From positions 1 to 64,000 of the forward strand of contig JBPKMA010000005.1 in NCBI GenBank assembly GCA_051293835.1: DNA of 64,000 bases. Reading direction: 5' to 3'. Positions 48,399 through 56,252 of this stretch are shown piece after piece. This stretch comes from DATLZU01 sp051293835 (GTDB lineage Bacteria > Nitrospirota > Nitrospiria > Nitrospirales > Nitrospiraceae). A program made the position numbers and the translations under genes. How positions within the stretch are numbered: position 1 is the stretch's first letter; the number at the start of each line of letters is the position of its first letter. The notes beneath the pieces are model-generated. The model was not told where the DNA came from. It searched no databases and worked only from the letters and a program-made list of their open reading frames with translations.

Positions 48399-49063
48399 CC
48401 CCGCCCAGCAAGGTCAAGGACGCAGGTGAACGGTCGGCTGGCCCAGAGAACGATTTGCGGAGAGAGATACCTCGCTTATCCGGGAGGACGAGCGGTCAAG
48501 AATGCCGCTTCCGCACCCTTGACGGCGGCCTCACCACTGACTGGGCTGGTACGCCATCCGCGACGCGACGAATGTACCTCTCTCCGCCAGGGAGGCCAGA
48601 AGCCTGCACGCCCGACTCACCGCTCGAACGGAAGTTCGACCAGGTCGCCGACTCTGGTAGGACCAGCGATTCAGCACGCACCTTCATCAAGGTCTCGACG
48701 CCCATGGGCGCACATCCGTGCGCTTCGGGTCGGCGTTGTCCAGGAGCCGGACCTGCTCAGTCCACCTGAGATTCAAGGACCGCACCACATTCAAAATCGC
48801 TTCCGGCTTCTTCAGATGTTGGCCGCTATCGCTGTTGCTGCAAGCGGTTCCTGCACACTGTGAAGACCGTAGAGGTGTTTTCGATTTCGTCAGACCTGTA
48901 TTGGCCAGGAAATCAGGCCTTCGCGCGCGTCTCTGCTTGGGGAGGATCCAAGTCGGCGGGTTGTCATGGGAGAATTCGTCTCCGGTGCCGTTCACCTTAT
49001 GGAAGGCGCGGTGCTAAGATAGGTGCTCCGTCGTTGAAGGAAGTGTATCATCTCGATAGCGCC
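48399..49063. other. Stretch without an intact gene
   Basis: 665 bp with only short overlapping frames. Minus-strand pieces at 48496-48705 and 48687-48995 may belong to one degraded gene (PEAILNVVRSLNLRWTEQVR then MGVETLMKVRAESLVLPESA), but I recognise no family. Confidence 0.4.
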
Positions 49064-49840
49064 ATGCCCTTGCTGAAGACACCCGCCATCACCCTCAAGA
49101 GCCGCAAGTGGGGCGAAGCGGATCGTATCGTCACCTTTTATACCCTTCGGCTTGGCAAAGTGCGGGGTATCGCGCGCGGCGCGCGGCGGCTCAAGAGCCG
49201 ATTCGGCGCCGCCCTGGAACCGTTCGTGTCCTGCGACTTGAACGTGTTCGAGAAGGCTGGCGATCCTCTTTTCCGCATCTCGCAAGTCGATATCCGGGAG
49301 CCATTTACGGCCCTGCGGGAAGACCTGACGCTCATGTCGGCTGCCGCACGGATGGTGAATCTGGTCGCCGCGCTCACGCCGGAAGGCGATCCGGACCCGC
49401 GGATCTTCGACGCGTTGGCCGACGGCTTGCGGTCGCTGGAACAGAGTCGCGATACTCCGCTCACAGTGCTGCTATTTCAAATTCGCGTGCTCGGACTTAC
49501 AGGGTTTAAGCCGCAGATCGATCAATGTTCCGCCTGCGGAAACACCCGGATCACCAGCGAGCCGCAATTCTCTCCGGCCGATGGGGGAGTGCTCTGCACT
49601 CTGTGCGCTGGACGGCAACCAGCTCGCTGCCTTCCGCTCTCGCCCGGAAGTCTTGCGCTCATGCGGCATGCGCTCCGCTGGTCGCCGATCGTCCTCGATC
49701 GCCTGAGAGCCACCGGTCGGATCCGGACTGAGTTGGAAACCGCCATCGAGGCGTACGTCACGACCGTCACGGGCAAACGGCTCCCGCCGATCGATTTTCT
49801 TGCTGGCGAGGATTCGTCAGTCGACGGTCCTCCGCGCTGA
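49064..49840 (+). CDS. recO: DNA repair protein RecO
   Basis: Recombination mediator that loads RecA on SSB-coated DNA with RecF and RecR. The 258-residue protein begins with the OB fold (TPAITLKSRKWGEADRIVTF, YTLRLGKVRGIARGARRLKS) and has a zinc finger CSACG...LCTLCAG at about 160-190. The C-terminal helices end TVTGKRLPPIDFL. ATG at 49064 is the family start; the frame is open upstream. It has no clear ribosome site. Confidence 0.92.
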   Translation: MPLLKTPAITLKSRKWGEADRIVTFYTLRLGKVRGIARGARRLKSRFGAALEPFVSCDLNVFEKAGDPLFRISQVDIREPFTALREDLTLMSAAARMVNLVAALTPEGDPDPRIFDALADGLRSLEQSRDTPLTVLLFQIRVLGLTGFKPQIDQCSACGNTRITSEPQFSPADGGVLCTLCAGRQPARCLPLSPGSLALMRHALRWSPIVLDRLRATGRIRTELETAIEAYVTTVTGKRLPPIDFLAGEDSSVDGPPR

Positions 49841-50634
49841 CTTCTTGTTCTTGCCCCCCAGAACGTTCACGCGTGGCGCGCGCAGACCGCAGCCTTCTCA
49901 CCGTCACAGGTCGACCTAACGACCTAATGCACGTTGTCGATACATGTGTGCGCGGCTTTCAGCGCAGCCTTCACGATGTTCGTCTCTAACAGCACTACGG
50001 AGGATTGCCTAGAACTTGTTGAACTCCCGGAGCAGTTTGTCGTTACGAATCGCCAAATGCTTCTGCAGGGCGTGGCAGTAGCTATCCCCAGAGGAAGGGA
50101 GTTCGCGTTCGGAACATCTTGTCTCACGAGTCCTTGATTGCTGGCGTCCAGCACGGCGAAGTCCGCCGTGCCTGGCGATTCGCGGACTGGTTCCCTGTCA
50201 AGGTGGAGATCATCCTCGATCGGCACGTGTTGGAGAAGATCTCCGGCATGATGAAGAGACCGAAGAGCCTCATTTTGCATCGCGTTCTCTACAACCGCAG
50301 AGGGCATCTCCGTATAACCTTTGCCATTGCGGAACCGACGGAAACAACGCTTTCTCAACGATGCGAAGCAACTCGGTGGGAAGAAGACCGACCTTGTCGG
50401 CGTGATGCTCTTTTGGTACAGTTTTTTGAATTGCGACATGCTCTTCAAGAGTGGAATTCTTCCTGGCGTTCGACGGGCTGACCGACGCTAAGCCGGTGCT
50501 GTTGCAGTCAGGGTTAGCGCTGGTGGTGATGGGCGTTACCTCGATGGCTTCGGGGCTGCACCGAAGGTCCACGCTGCGGAACCCATGACGGGTTTGCTCG
50601 GAGAAGAACATGTTGGCCTGTAAGCAGGTGACAC
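49841..50634. other. Stretch without an intact gene
   Basis: 794 bp with several short mutually overlapping frames on both strands. Minus-strand pieces (LPTELLRIVEKALFPSVPQW; LLETNIVKAALKAAHTCIDN) look like protein but cannot be joined into one frame, so this is probably a decayed accessory gene. Nothing else seen. Confidence 0.4.
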
Positions 50635-51003
50635 GTGAAGAGCCATGAGCGATCCGCACCGCTTGAACCCCAGGACATGGAGTGGATCGACAAGGGTGTG
50701 CTCGGCATCGTCTGGAGCGATGGCCACAAGGGCGTGTATCCAGTCCGTTACTTACGCCAGCACTGTCCTTGCGCGGCGTGCACGGATGAGTGGACCGGCG
50801 AGCTGCGCCTCAAGCCCGACGATGTTCCGCTGTTGATCATGCTGCAGGATGTCGAGCCGGTCGGGCGATATGCCTTGCGGTTCAAATGGAGCGACGGGCA
50901 TGACACCGGCATCTATTCGTATACGTTTCTGCGCCGAATCTGCCAGTGCGACGTGTGCCAGCCGGTAAAGCCGGAGCAACCGAAGAGCCGGCGATTGCTC
51001 TAA
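50635..51003 (+). CDS. DUF971 family protein
   Basis: A 122-residue protein with the DUF971 pattern, a domain also found at the N-terminus of gamma-butyrobetaine hydroxylase: GIVWSDGHKGVYPVRYLRQH, CPCAACTDEWTG, LRFKWSDGHDTGIYSYTFLR and a final CQCDVCQP. The Cys pairs CPCAAC and CQCDVC suggest metal or iron-sulfur binding. Free-standing members have no proven role. The GTG start is used; the stop overlaps the glgA start as TAATG. Confidence 0.85.
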   Translation: MKSHERSAPLEPQDMEWIDKGVLGIVWSDGHKGVYPVRYLRQHCPCAACTDEWTGELRLKPDDVPLLIMLQDVEPVGRYALRFKWSDGHDTGIYSYTFLRRICQCDVCQPVKPEQPKSRRLL

Positions 51004-52547
51004 TGGCGATCTCTCCTTACGACTCCCAGCCGTTGAAGATTCTCATGGCCTCCTCGGAGGCGGTTCCGTTCGCCAAGACCGGCGGGCTGGCCGATGTGGC
51101 CGGAGCGCTGCCGCTGGAGCTGGCGCGGTTGGGCCATGATGTGCGCCTGCTCATCCCCCGCTACGGCACGCTCGACCGGAGCGGGTATCGGTTTGCCGAC
51201 TACGCGCGTATCACGGTGCCATCACCCTCCGGTTCTGTGGACGCTTTGGTGGAACGGACCGAGCTGTTCCCGCCGAATCTCAACGCTCGCACCTCCGTCC
51301 CGGTGTTTGCCGTCCGGCACGACCCCTTTTTCTTCAGACCTGGCCTCTACCAGGAACGGGGAGTCGACTATCCAGACAATTTGAAGCGGTTCAGCTTCTT
51401 CTCGCGCGCGGTCCTAGAGCTGTTGATCGCGTTTCAGCGCATCGACGGCTGGAAACCCGATCTGCTCCATTTGCACGATTGGCAGACGGCCCTCTGTGCA
51501 GTGTACTTGCGCACCCTGTACGCCGGACGGCCTGAAGTCGCCGGGGTGCGCTCGATTTTGACTCTGCACAATGTCGCCTATCAGGGACTCTTTCCGGGTG
51601 AGTGCTTTGCGGAGACCGGACTGCCTGCTGCCCTGTTCACTCCGGCTGGTCTGGAATTTTACGGCTCGCTGAATCTCTTGAAGGGCGGCATCCTCTTCGC
51701 GGATTTTCTGACGACGGTAAGCCCGACGTACAGTCGTGAGATTCAGACCCCGGAATTCGGGTTCGGACTCGAGGGGGTGTTGGCGCAGCGAAAGGATCGT
51801 TTGGTTGGCCTGGTCAACGGTGTTGACATCGAAGTGTGGAATCCTGCTGCCGATCCGCTGATCCCCGCTCGGTATTCCGCTGCCGATTTTTCTGGGAAGT
51901 CGACCTGTAAACGCGCGCTCCAGCGTGAACTGGGTCTCCCGGCTGACAACGTACCCCTGTTGGCGATGGTTTCCCGCTTGACCGGACAAAAAGGCCTGGA
52001 TCTACTCTTGAGCATCGTCCCGGAACTGATGGAGCTGAACCTGCAACTGGCCGTGCTGGGAACAGGAGATCCGGAGTACGAAGCCGAACTCCGGTCGCTT
52101 CAGGCCAAATTCCCCCAAAAGATCGGCGTGCGTATCGGCTTTGACGAAGGGCTCGCACATCGGATGGAAGCCGGAGCGGACATGTTTGTGATGCCGTCGC
52201 GATACGAACCCTGTGGCTTAAGTCAGCTCTACAGCTTGCGATACGGGACGGTCCCTATCGTGCGCCGAACTGGTGGCCTTGCGGATACCGTGGTTCCGTA
52301 CTCCCCTCTCGCGCTGCGTGATGGGCGGGCAACGGGGTTTATGTTCGGAGAAGCGACACCGCACGCGTTGCTGACGGTGATCTGTTTGGCGCTGTGCGTG
52401 TATCGAGACCGTGAAGCCTGGCGGTCGCTCATCGAGGCTGGAATGACTACCGACGTATCGTGGACCGGATCAGCCCAAGCTTATGTCGAGCTGTACCGCA
52501 AGGTAGCGAAAGCCGGAATGCCGGTTGAAAGAACCGCTGGGCAGTAG
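51003..52547 (+). CDS. glgA: Glycogen synthase (ADP-glucose)
   Basis: Adds glucose from ADP-glucose to alpha-1,4-glucan. The 514-residue GT5 enzyme has the N-terminal KTGGLADVAGALP (Lys25 is the nucleotide-sugar site), DLLHLHDWQTAL, and the C-terminal GT-B half with LLAMVSRLTGQKGLDLLLSI, DMFVMPSRYEPCGLSQLYSL and RRTGGLADTVVPY. The ATG overlaps the previous stop as TAATG. No glgB or glgC is in the window. Confidence 0.95.
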   Translation: MAISPYDSQPLKILMASSEAVPFAKTGGLADVAGALPLELARLGHDVRLLIPRYGTLDRSGYRFADYARITVPSPSGSVDALVERTELFPPNLNARTSVPVFAVRHDPFFFRPGLYQERGVDYPDNLKRFSFFSRAVLELLIAFQRIDGWKPDLLHLHDWQTALCAVYLRTLYAGRPEVAGVRSILTLHNVAYQGLFPGECFAETGLPAALFTPAGLEFYGSLNLLKGGILFADFLTTVSPTYSREIQTPEFGFGLEGVLAQRKDRLVGLVNGVDIEVWNPAADPLIPARYSAADFSGKSTCKRALQRELGLPADNVPLLAMVSRLTGQKGLDLLLSIVPELMELNLQLAVLGTGDPEYEAELRSLQAKFPQKIGVRIGFDEGLAHRMEAGADMFVMPSRYEPCGLSQLYSLRYGTVPIVRRTGGLADTVVPYSPLALRDGRATGFMFGEATPHALLTVICLALCVYRDREAWRSLIEAGMTTDVSWTGSAQAYVELYRKVAKAGMPVERTAGQ

Positions 52548-52577
52548 GAACAGTCGTCGAGGCTGGCCGATCAGGAT

Positions 52578-53069
52578 TCATCGCGCCGAAGCCTGCAGTC
52601 CGAGATCGACGGCTGCCAACCCCACCTTGGCCTGCGACACGTAATAGGCGTATTCAGGTTGCGGGTGGTTCTTGATCACGTGATAAAACATTTCGAACGC
52701 GATGTCGTTCTTACCGACCGAAAGCGCGAGATTTCCGGTATAGATCGCGCAAGCTGCGGCCATCGCCTTGACATCCACTGCCAGCCGTGGTCCGGGTGTG
52801 GACACCAACCGTTCAAGGCGTCCGGGCAAGGGAAGTACAAAACCGTCTCTGACAGTGAGGGTTTGGGCTGTCCGCATTAGCCTGTCTGCCTCATCCCGCA
52901 TCATCTCCACGTCGGTCCCCGATTTGCAACGGGTATAGCCTTGCCACAAATCCATAAAGCGACCATTGTCGACATAAGCGGGCTTGGTGCTGGGACCGAG
53001 AGCCTGACAACTGCCCAGCAAGACGATCCCGATGATGCCTGCGAAGGAGTGAAGGAGAAACCGCTTCAT
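52578..53069 (-). CDS. Small lipoprotein, unknown function
   Basis: A 163-residue lipoprotein starting MKRFLLHSFAGIIGIVLLGS with lipobox LGSC. The mature part is mostly helical (LMRTAQTLTVRDGFVLPLPG, KAMAAACAIYTGNLALSVGK, FYHVIKNHPQPEYAYYVSQA), possibly a small repeat fold. The ATG at 53069 is chosen for the signal peptide. It is convergent with glgA and lies before the LuxR-type regulator gene in the direction of the polysaccharide locus. Confidence 0.68.
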   Translation of the reverse strand: MKRFLLHSFAGIIGIVLLGSCQALGPSTKPAYVDNGRFMDLWQGYTRCKSGTDVEMMRDEADRLMRTAQTLTVRDGFVLPLPGRLERLVSTPGPRLAVDVKAMAAACAIYTGNLALSVGKNDIAFEMFYHVIKNHPQPEYAYYVSQAKVGLAAVDLGLQASAR

Positions 53070-53373
53070 GAAGGAAAACCTTTTGGTACGGATTGTCCAT
53101 AAAGCCGGACAAGACGAGAGGGATAGCAATGACCGCGCCACCAGTTAAGCCAACGAACTCATTGATTCACCGTGATTTTTCCAACTTACTCCAATGTGAT
53201 CCTTCATAGCTGTCTCAAATGTCCTACGACTGTTGGGTTTTTACAACAAGCCTGAACAAACGCACTGCCTCCCTTCCCCCCCCTCTTCAAGTTGGGGAAA
53301 GATTTATTAGAAAATGGGTAGGAAAGGAGCTGTTGTTGCTGGTTATTGACTGCCGGCTGTCTCCGAAGGATGG
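53070..53373. other. Intergenic between the lipoprotein and LuxR-type genes
   Basis: 304 bp upstream of the lipoprotein gene. Contains a C-tract and a partial inverted repeat (CTTCCCC/GGGGAAAG, 53272-53306) and a TGTTG/CAACA pair around a T run (53228-53249). These may end the LuxR transcript; no gene is seen. Confidence 0.4.
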
Positions 53374-53988
53374 CTATGCGCGGAAGATCTGAGCAAGAAT
53401 CCCGGTCCTTGTGGTCGCGTTGGTCTTGCGCATGATGTGTTTAATGTGTTCTTTGACCGTTTGCTCGGTAATCTGTAGCGCGTTGGCGATTTCTTTGTTC
53501 GTCCATCCCTTAGCCAGGTGCTCCACAACGGCCTGTTCGCGATTCGTCAGTTGAAAACGCTCCTTGGCCCGTTCGGTACTCACGTTTTGCCGACGCCCGA
53601 CTTCCTCCATGATGATGACCAGACGCGCTTGCCGAATTCCCCCCCGATCGGGGAGTCCGAAACCTCTCAATAGGACCTGCTGCTTGGCGTTCCCGGCCAG
53701 ACGTTTCAATTCGAACTGCTCCCAGTCTTTGGCCTCCGTTCGAATCTGCAAGGCCTTGACGATTTCAGCGCACAGTTCCGTCAGTGCGGTCGGGAGCACT
53801 CCGTGGGCCGCTTTGGCGTTCCCACCAGGCATATTCTCGGCCGCATTTATTTGGCGGCACAACTCCGCAGCCTGCCGGTTCATATGGAGCAGTTGCATAG
53901 AGGAAGAAAGCACGATGATCCCGGGACCCGAACGCTGTTCAGCGATCGCTTCGACGCGGTCGGAAGAATCAGTCAGTGAGTCGTTCAT
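53374..53988 (-). CDS. LuxR-type transcriptional regulator with PAS-like sensor
   Basis: A 204-residue regulator. The N-terminal part resembles a PAS domain (GPGIIVLSSSMQLLHMNRQAAEL), and the C-terminal 65 residues are a LuxR helix-turn-helix (FQLTNREQAVVEHLAKGWTN, then KEIANALQITEQTVKEHIKH). The ATG at 53988 fits; the frame continues 16 residues upstream. It is transcribed away from the PilZ gene and polysaccharide operon, and is the best candidate to control that operon. The signal sensed is unknown. Confidence 0.82.
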   Translation of the reverse strand: MNDSLTDSSDRVEAIAEQRSGPGIIVLSSSMQLLHMNRQAAELCRQINAAENMPGGNAKAAHGVLPTALTELCAEIVKALQIRTEAKDWEQFELKRLAGNAKQQVLLRGFGLPDRGGIRQARLVIIMEEVGRRQNVSTERAKERFQLTNREQAVVEHLAKGWTNKEIANALQITEQTVKEHIKHIMRKTNATTRTGILAQIFRA

Positions 53989-54336
53989 AGCTTGAAGGGA
54001 ACGAGTAATCGAGTTCCGTTGAGTAAGGTAGAACAAACTTAGATTAGATTAGAAATGAGGATGGCCGATCGTACATAACCCTTTCGGGGGAGTCAACACC
54101 CGCCTTTCGATCTTTGAAGCCTACATCGTCGGTATTGCTGCTTCAGAGAGAGTCTTCTATAGTCCCCCTCCAAGATTTTCTTTTTCAGGCAGTGCGATTT
54201 TACACCGGCGATCAAGAACAGTCGAGCAATCGAACCGTTTCGGTCATAGCGGCCCTGGAGGAGTTGGACACGGGGCTCAGCAAAGCCGAAAAAAACCGCC
54301 ACTGTCCGTGGCTTGTCAGCGACATCAGGTCCCGGC
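53989..54336. other. Divergent region between the LuxR-type and PilZ genes
   Basis: 348 bp containing a run of TTAGATT direct repeats (54039-54052) near the LuxR start, which could be an operator, and otherwise AT-richer sequence. A plus-strand frame from 54114 overlaps the PilZ gene but has no protein character I recognise. Confidence 0.4.
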
Positions 54337-54756
54337 ATGAACCACAATCCGCGGACGCAGCAAGGCACAGGGAGAAGCTCCACACAATTCCATCCAGGAG
54401 GGATGACCTTGGTTCCGAACGAGTGGGAGTGGCCTATTGTGGAAAGTCACCAAAAGCATAGTGAGCGGGTCGCGCTGCTGCGCCCGATTCCCTACGAAAT
54501 GATGGTGCCGGCGGGTGAACCGAGTCCGGCGATTTGCCGAGGGAAAGCCTTGTCGGTCAACATCAGCAGCGGAGGAATGCTGGTGCTCATGGACCATGCG
54601 CCACCTGTGGAACAGGTGCTGAAAGTGTACGTGCCGACGCCGATCACGCCGGCCGAGGTGCCAACGCTGGCGGAGGTGCGTTGGACGCGTCGGCTGCCGT
54701 TCGGAAGGGTCAACGGCAATGGACCATACTTCGTCGGGCTGAGGTTCATGTTTTGA
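54337..54756 (+). CDS. PilZ-domain protein
   Basis: A 139-residue protein whose C-terminal two thirds is PilZ-like: the second binding motif is present as NISSGGMLVLMD (N-x-S-x-x-G), with strands VEQVLKVYVPTPITPAEVPT and YFVGLRFMF. The usual R-x3-R motif is not exact (ERVALLRP has four residues between), so c-di-GMP binding is possible but unproven. The start is uncertain: ATG 54337, or TTG near 54409 with AGGAGG at good spacing. It lies just before the polysaccharide operon. Confidence 0.72.
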   Translation: MNHNPRTQQGTGRSSTQFHPGGMTLVPNEWEWPIVESHQKHSERVALLRPIPYEMMVPAGEPSPAICRGKALSVNISSGGMLVLMDHAPPVEQVLKVYVPTPITPAEVPTLAEVRWTRRLPFGRVNGNGPYFVGLRFMF

Positions 54757-54815
54757 GGTTTGGTTTTTATTGTCTGCTCCATTGTCTGCAGAGCTTGTTC
54801 AACCCGAGAGATTTT

Positions 54816-54832
54816 TGATCACCGCGTGATCA
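54816..54832. promoter_or_regulatory. Perfect palindrome upstream of the polysaccharide operon
   Basis: TGATCAC-CGC-GTGATCA, two 7-bp arms around a 3-nt centre, 64 nt before the first export gene. It is preceded by five T and lacks a following T tract, so it looks like a protein-binding operator rather than a terminator. The LuxR-type protein at 53374 is a possible binder. TTGATC (54815-54820) could be a -35 box overlapped by it. Confidence 0.5.
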
Positions 54833-54896
54833 GTTTGAACGATGAAAGGTAAATGAAAAAAGTCTCCCGTTAATTGCACCAACAAGGAGTCACACA

Positions 54897-55574
54897 ATGA
54901 AACTCGTTCAACGGCTCATCCTGATGGGGTTCTTTGTTCTGGTATGGAGTGGCCTTGCACACGAACAGGTGTACGCGGCATCGTCGGGACAAAATCCATC
55001 GTCGGAGGGGCAATCAGCCAACCAGTTCGCCGAGAAATCTTCGCTCATCGTCACGCCTGATTACATCATAGGACCGGAAGACGTCCTGGAGATCACAGTG
55101 TGGAAAAACGCTGATCTCTCGAAATCCGTTCAGGTGAGACCGGATGGACGAATCTCGCTGCCGCTTATTGGCGACGTTTCGGCAGTTGGCAGAACCACCT
55201 CGCAGTTGACCGCAGACATCGCGAATCGGCTCAAGGCCTTTATGGAAAACCCGGTCGTATCCATCGTTGTGAATCAGGTCAATAGTTACTTGATTTACGT
55301 CCTGGGCGAAGTCAAGACGCCAGGCCGGTATCCATTGAAAAGCAAGACCACGCTGCTGCAAGCCATCACGCTTGCCGGCGGTTTTACCCCGGTGGCGGCA
55401 CGGAACAAAATCGTTGTTTTTCGCTTCGGAAGAGATGGCGAAGGATTGATCAAAATCAAAGCGAGTTACGACGACATTGTGTTGCGTGATGGCACCAATC
55501 AGAACATCGAACTTAAACCGGGCGACCAGATCGTGATTCCATCCGAAACGATGGTGGTCATACCGGAGCGCTGA
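54897..55574 (+). CDS. Polysaccharide export protein (Wza-like), first copy
   Basis: A 225-residue periplasmic/outer-membrane export protein. After a signal peptide (VWSGLAHEQVYA) comes the Poly_export domain (YIIGPEDVLEITVWKNADLS, VRPDGRISLPLIGDVSAVGR) and an SLBB domain (NSYLIYVLGEVKTPGRYPLK, LAGGFTPVAARNKIVVF). It lacks a lipobox cysteine. Members form or line the outer-membrane channel for polysaccharide. ATG follows CAAGGAG. A second copy follows directly. Confidence 0.9.
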   Translation: MKLVQRLILMGFFVLVWSGLAHEQVYAASSGQNPSSEGQSANQFAEKSSLIVTPDYIIGPEDVLEITVWKNADLSKSVQVRPDGRISLPLIGDVSAVGRTTSQLTADIANRLKAFMENPVVSIVVNQVNSYLIYVLGEVKTPGRYPLKSKTTLLQAITLAGGFTPVAARNKIVVFRFGRDGEGLIKIKASYDDIVLRDGTNQNIELKPGDQIVIPSETMVVIPER

Positions 55575-55616
55575 AACTTGCATCCCCGTCATCCATTGTT
55601 CAAGGCGCGTGGAAGC

Positions 55617-56252
55617 ATGGTAAACGATACTCTTACGTGCAGCCGAAGCATTCCGATTGTTCGAGCTGCGGCCGCAATCCTGATCATCGTGAGTGTATGG
55701 GGGATCGTCGGCTGCGCCGCTGAGCAGAAATATCAGGTGGAATATGAACCGCCGCCGTCATTCTTGCTCGGTCCCGAAGACGTTCTGATTGTTACGGTCT
55801 GGAGGAATCAGGATCTCTCGAGGGAAGTCGTCGTCAGGCCTGACGGCATGATTTCGCTGCCGCTGATTGGCGATGTGCCGGCAGCGGGAGTATCGACCGA
55901 GGTGCTTGCAAAACGGATTGCTGGGCGGTTGGTCGAATACATGGACAATCCTACGGTCTCCGTGCAGGTCAAAGAGGTGAAAAGCTATTACATCTACGTG
56001 GTCGGGGAAGTGACTAAACCGGGCAAATACCAACTGCAATCCTACGCCACGGTGCTTCAAGGCCTCTCGCTCGCGAACGGGTTCACGCCGTTTGCTTCGA
56101 AAAACAAGATGCACGTTGTCCGTATGGTGAGGAATGGGACCGGCCGCATGGAAGAAGTCCGGATCCCAGTCGGCTATGACGATTTGGTAGCGGGCAAGAG
56201 TAAAGTAGGAAATTTTATTCTCCGATCAGGTGACACGATTGTGGTGCCATAG
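55617..56252 (+). CDS. Polysaccharide export lipoprotein (Wza-like), second copy
   Basis: A 211-residue paralogue of the preceding gene, with a lipobox (IVGCA) after the membrane leader, the Poly_export domain (LGPEDVLIVTVWRNQDLSRE, VRPDGMISLPLIGDVPAAGV) and SLBB region (SYYIYVVGEVTKPGKYQLQS, LSLANGFTPFASKNKMHVVR). The lipidated form is the typical outer-membrane one. An in-frame TTG at 55578 with GGAG upstream is an alternative start. The tandem pair may form a mixed channel. Confidence 0.88.
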   Translation: MVNDTLTCSRSIPIVRAAAAILIIVSVWGIVGCAAEQKYQVEYEPPPSFLLGPEDVLIVTVWRNQDLSREVVVRPDGMISLPLIGDVPAAGVSTEVLAKRIAGRLVEYMDNPTVSVQVKEVKSYYIYVVGEVTKPGKYQLQSYATVLQGLSLANGFTPFASKNKMHVVRMVRNGTGRMEEVRIPVGYDDLVAGKSKVGNFILRSGDTIVVP

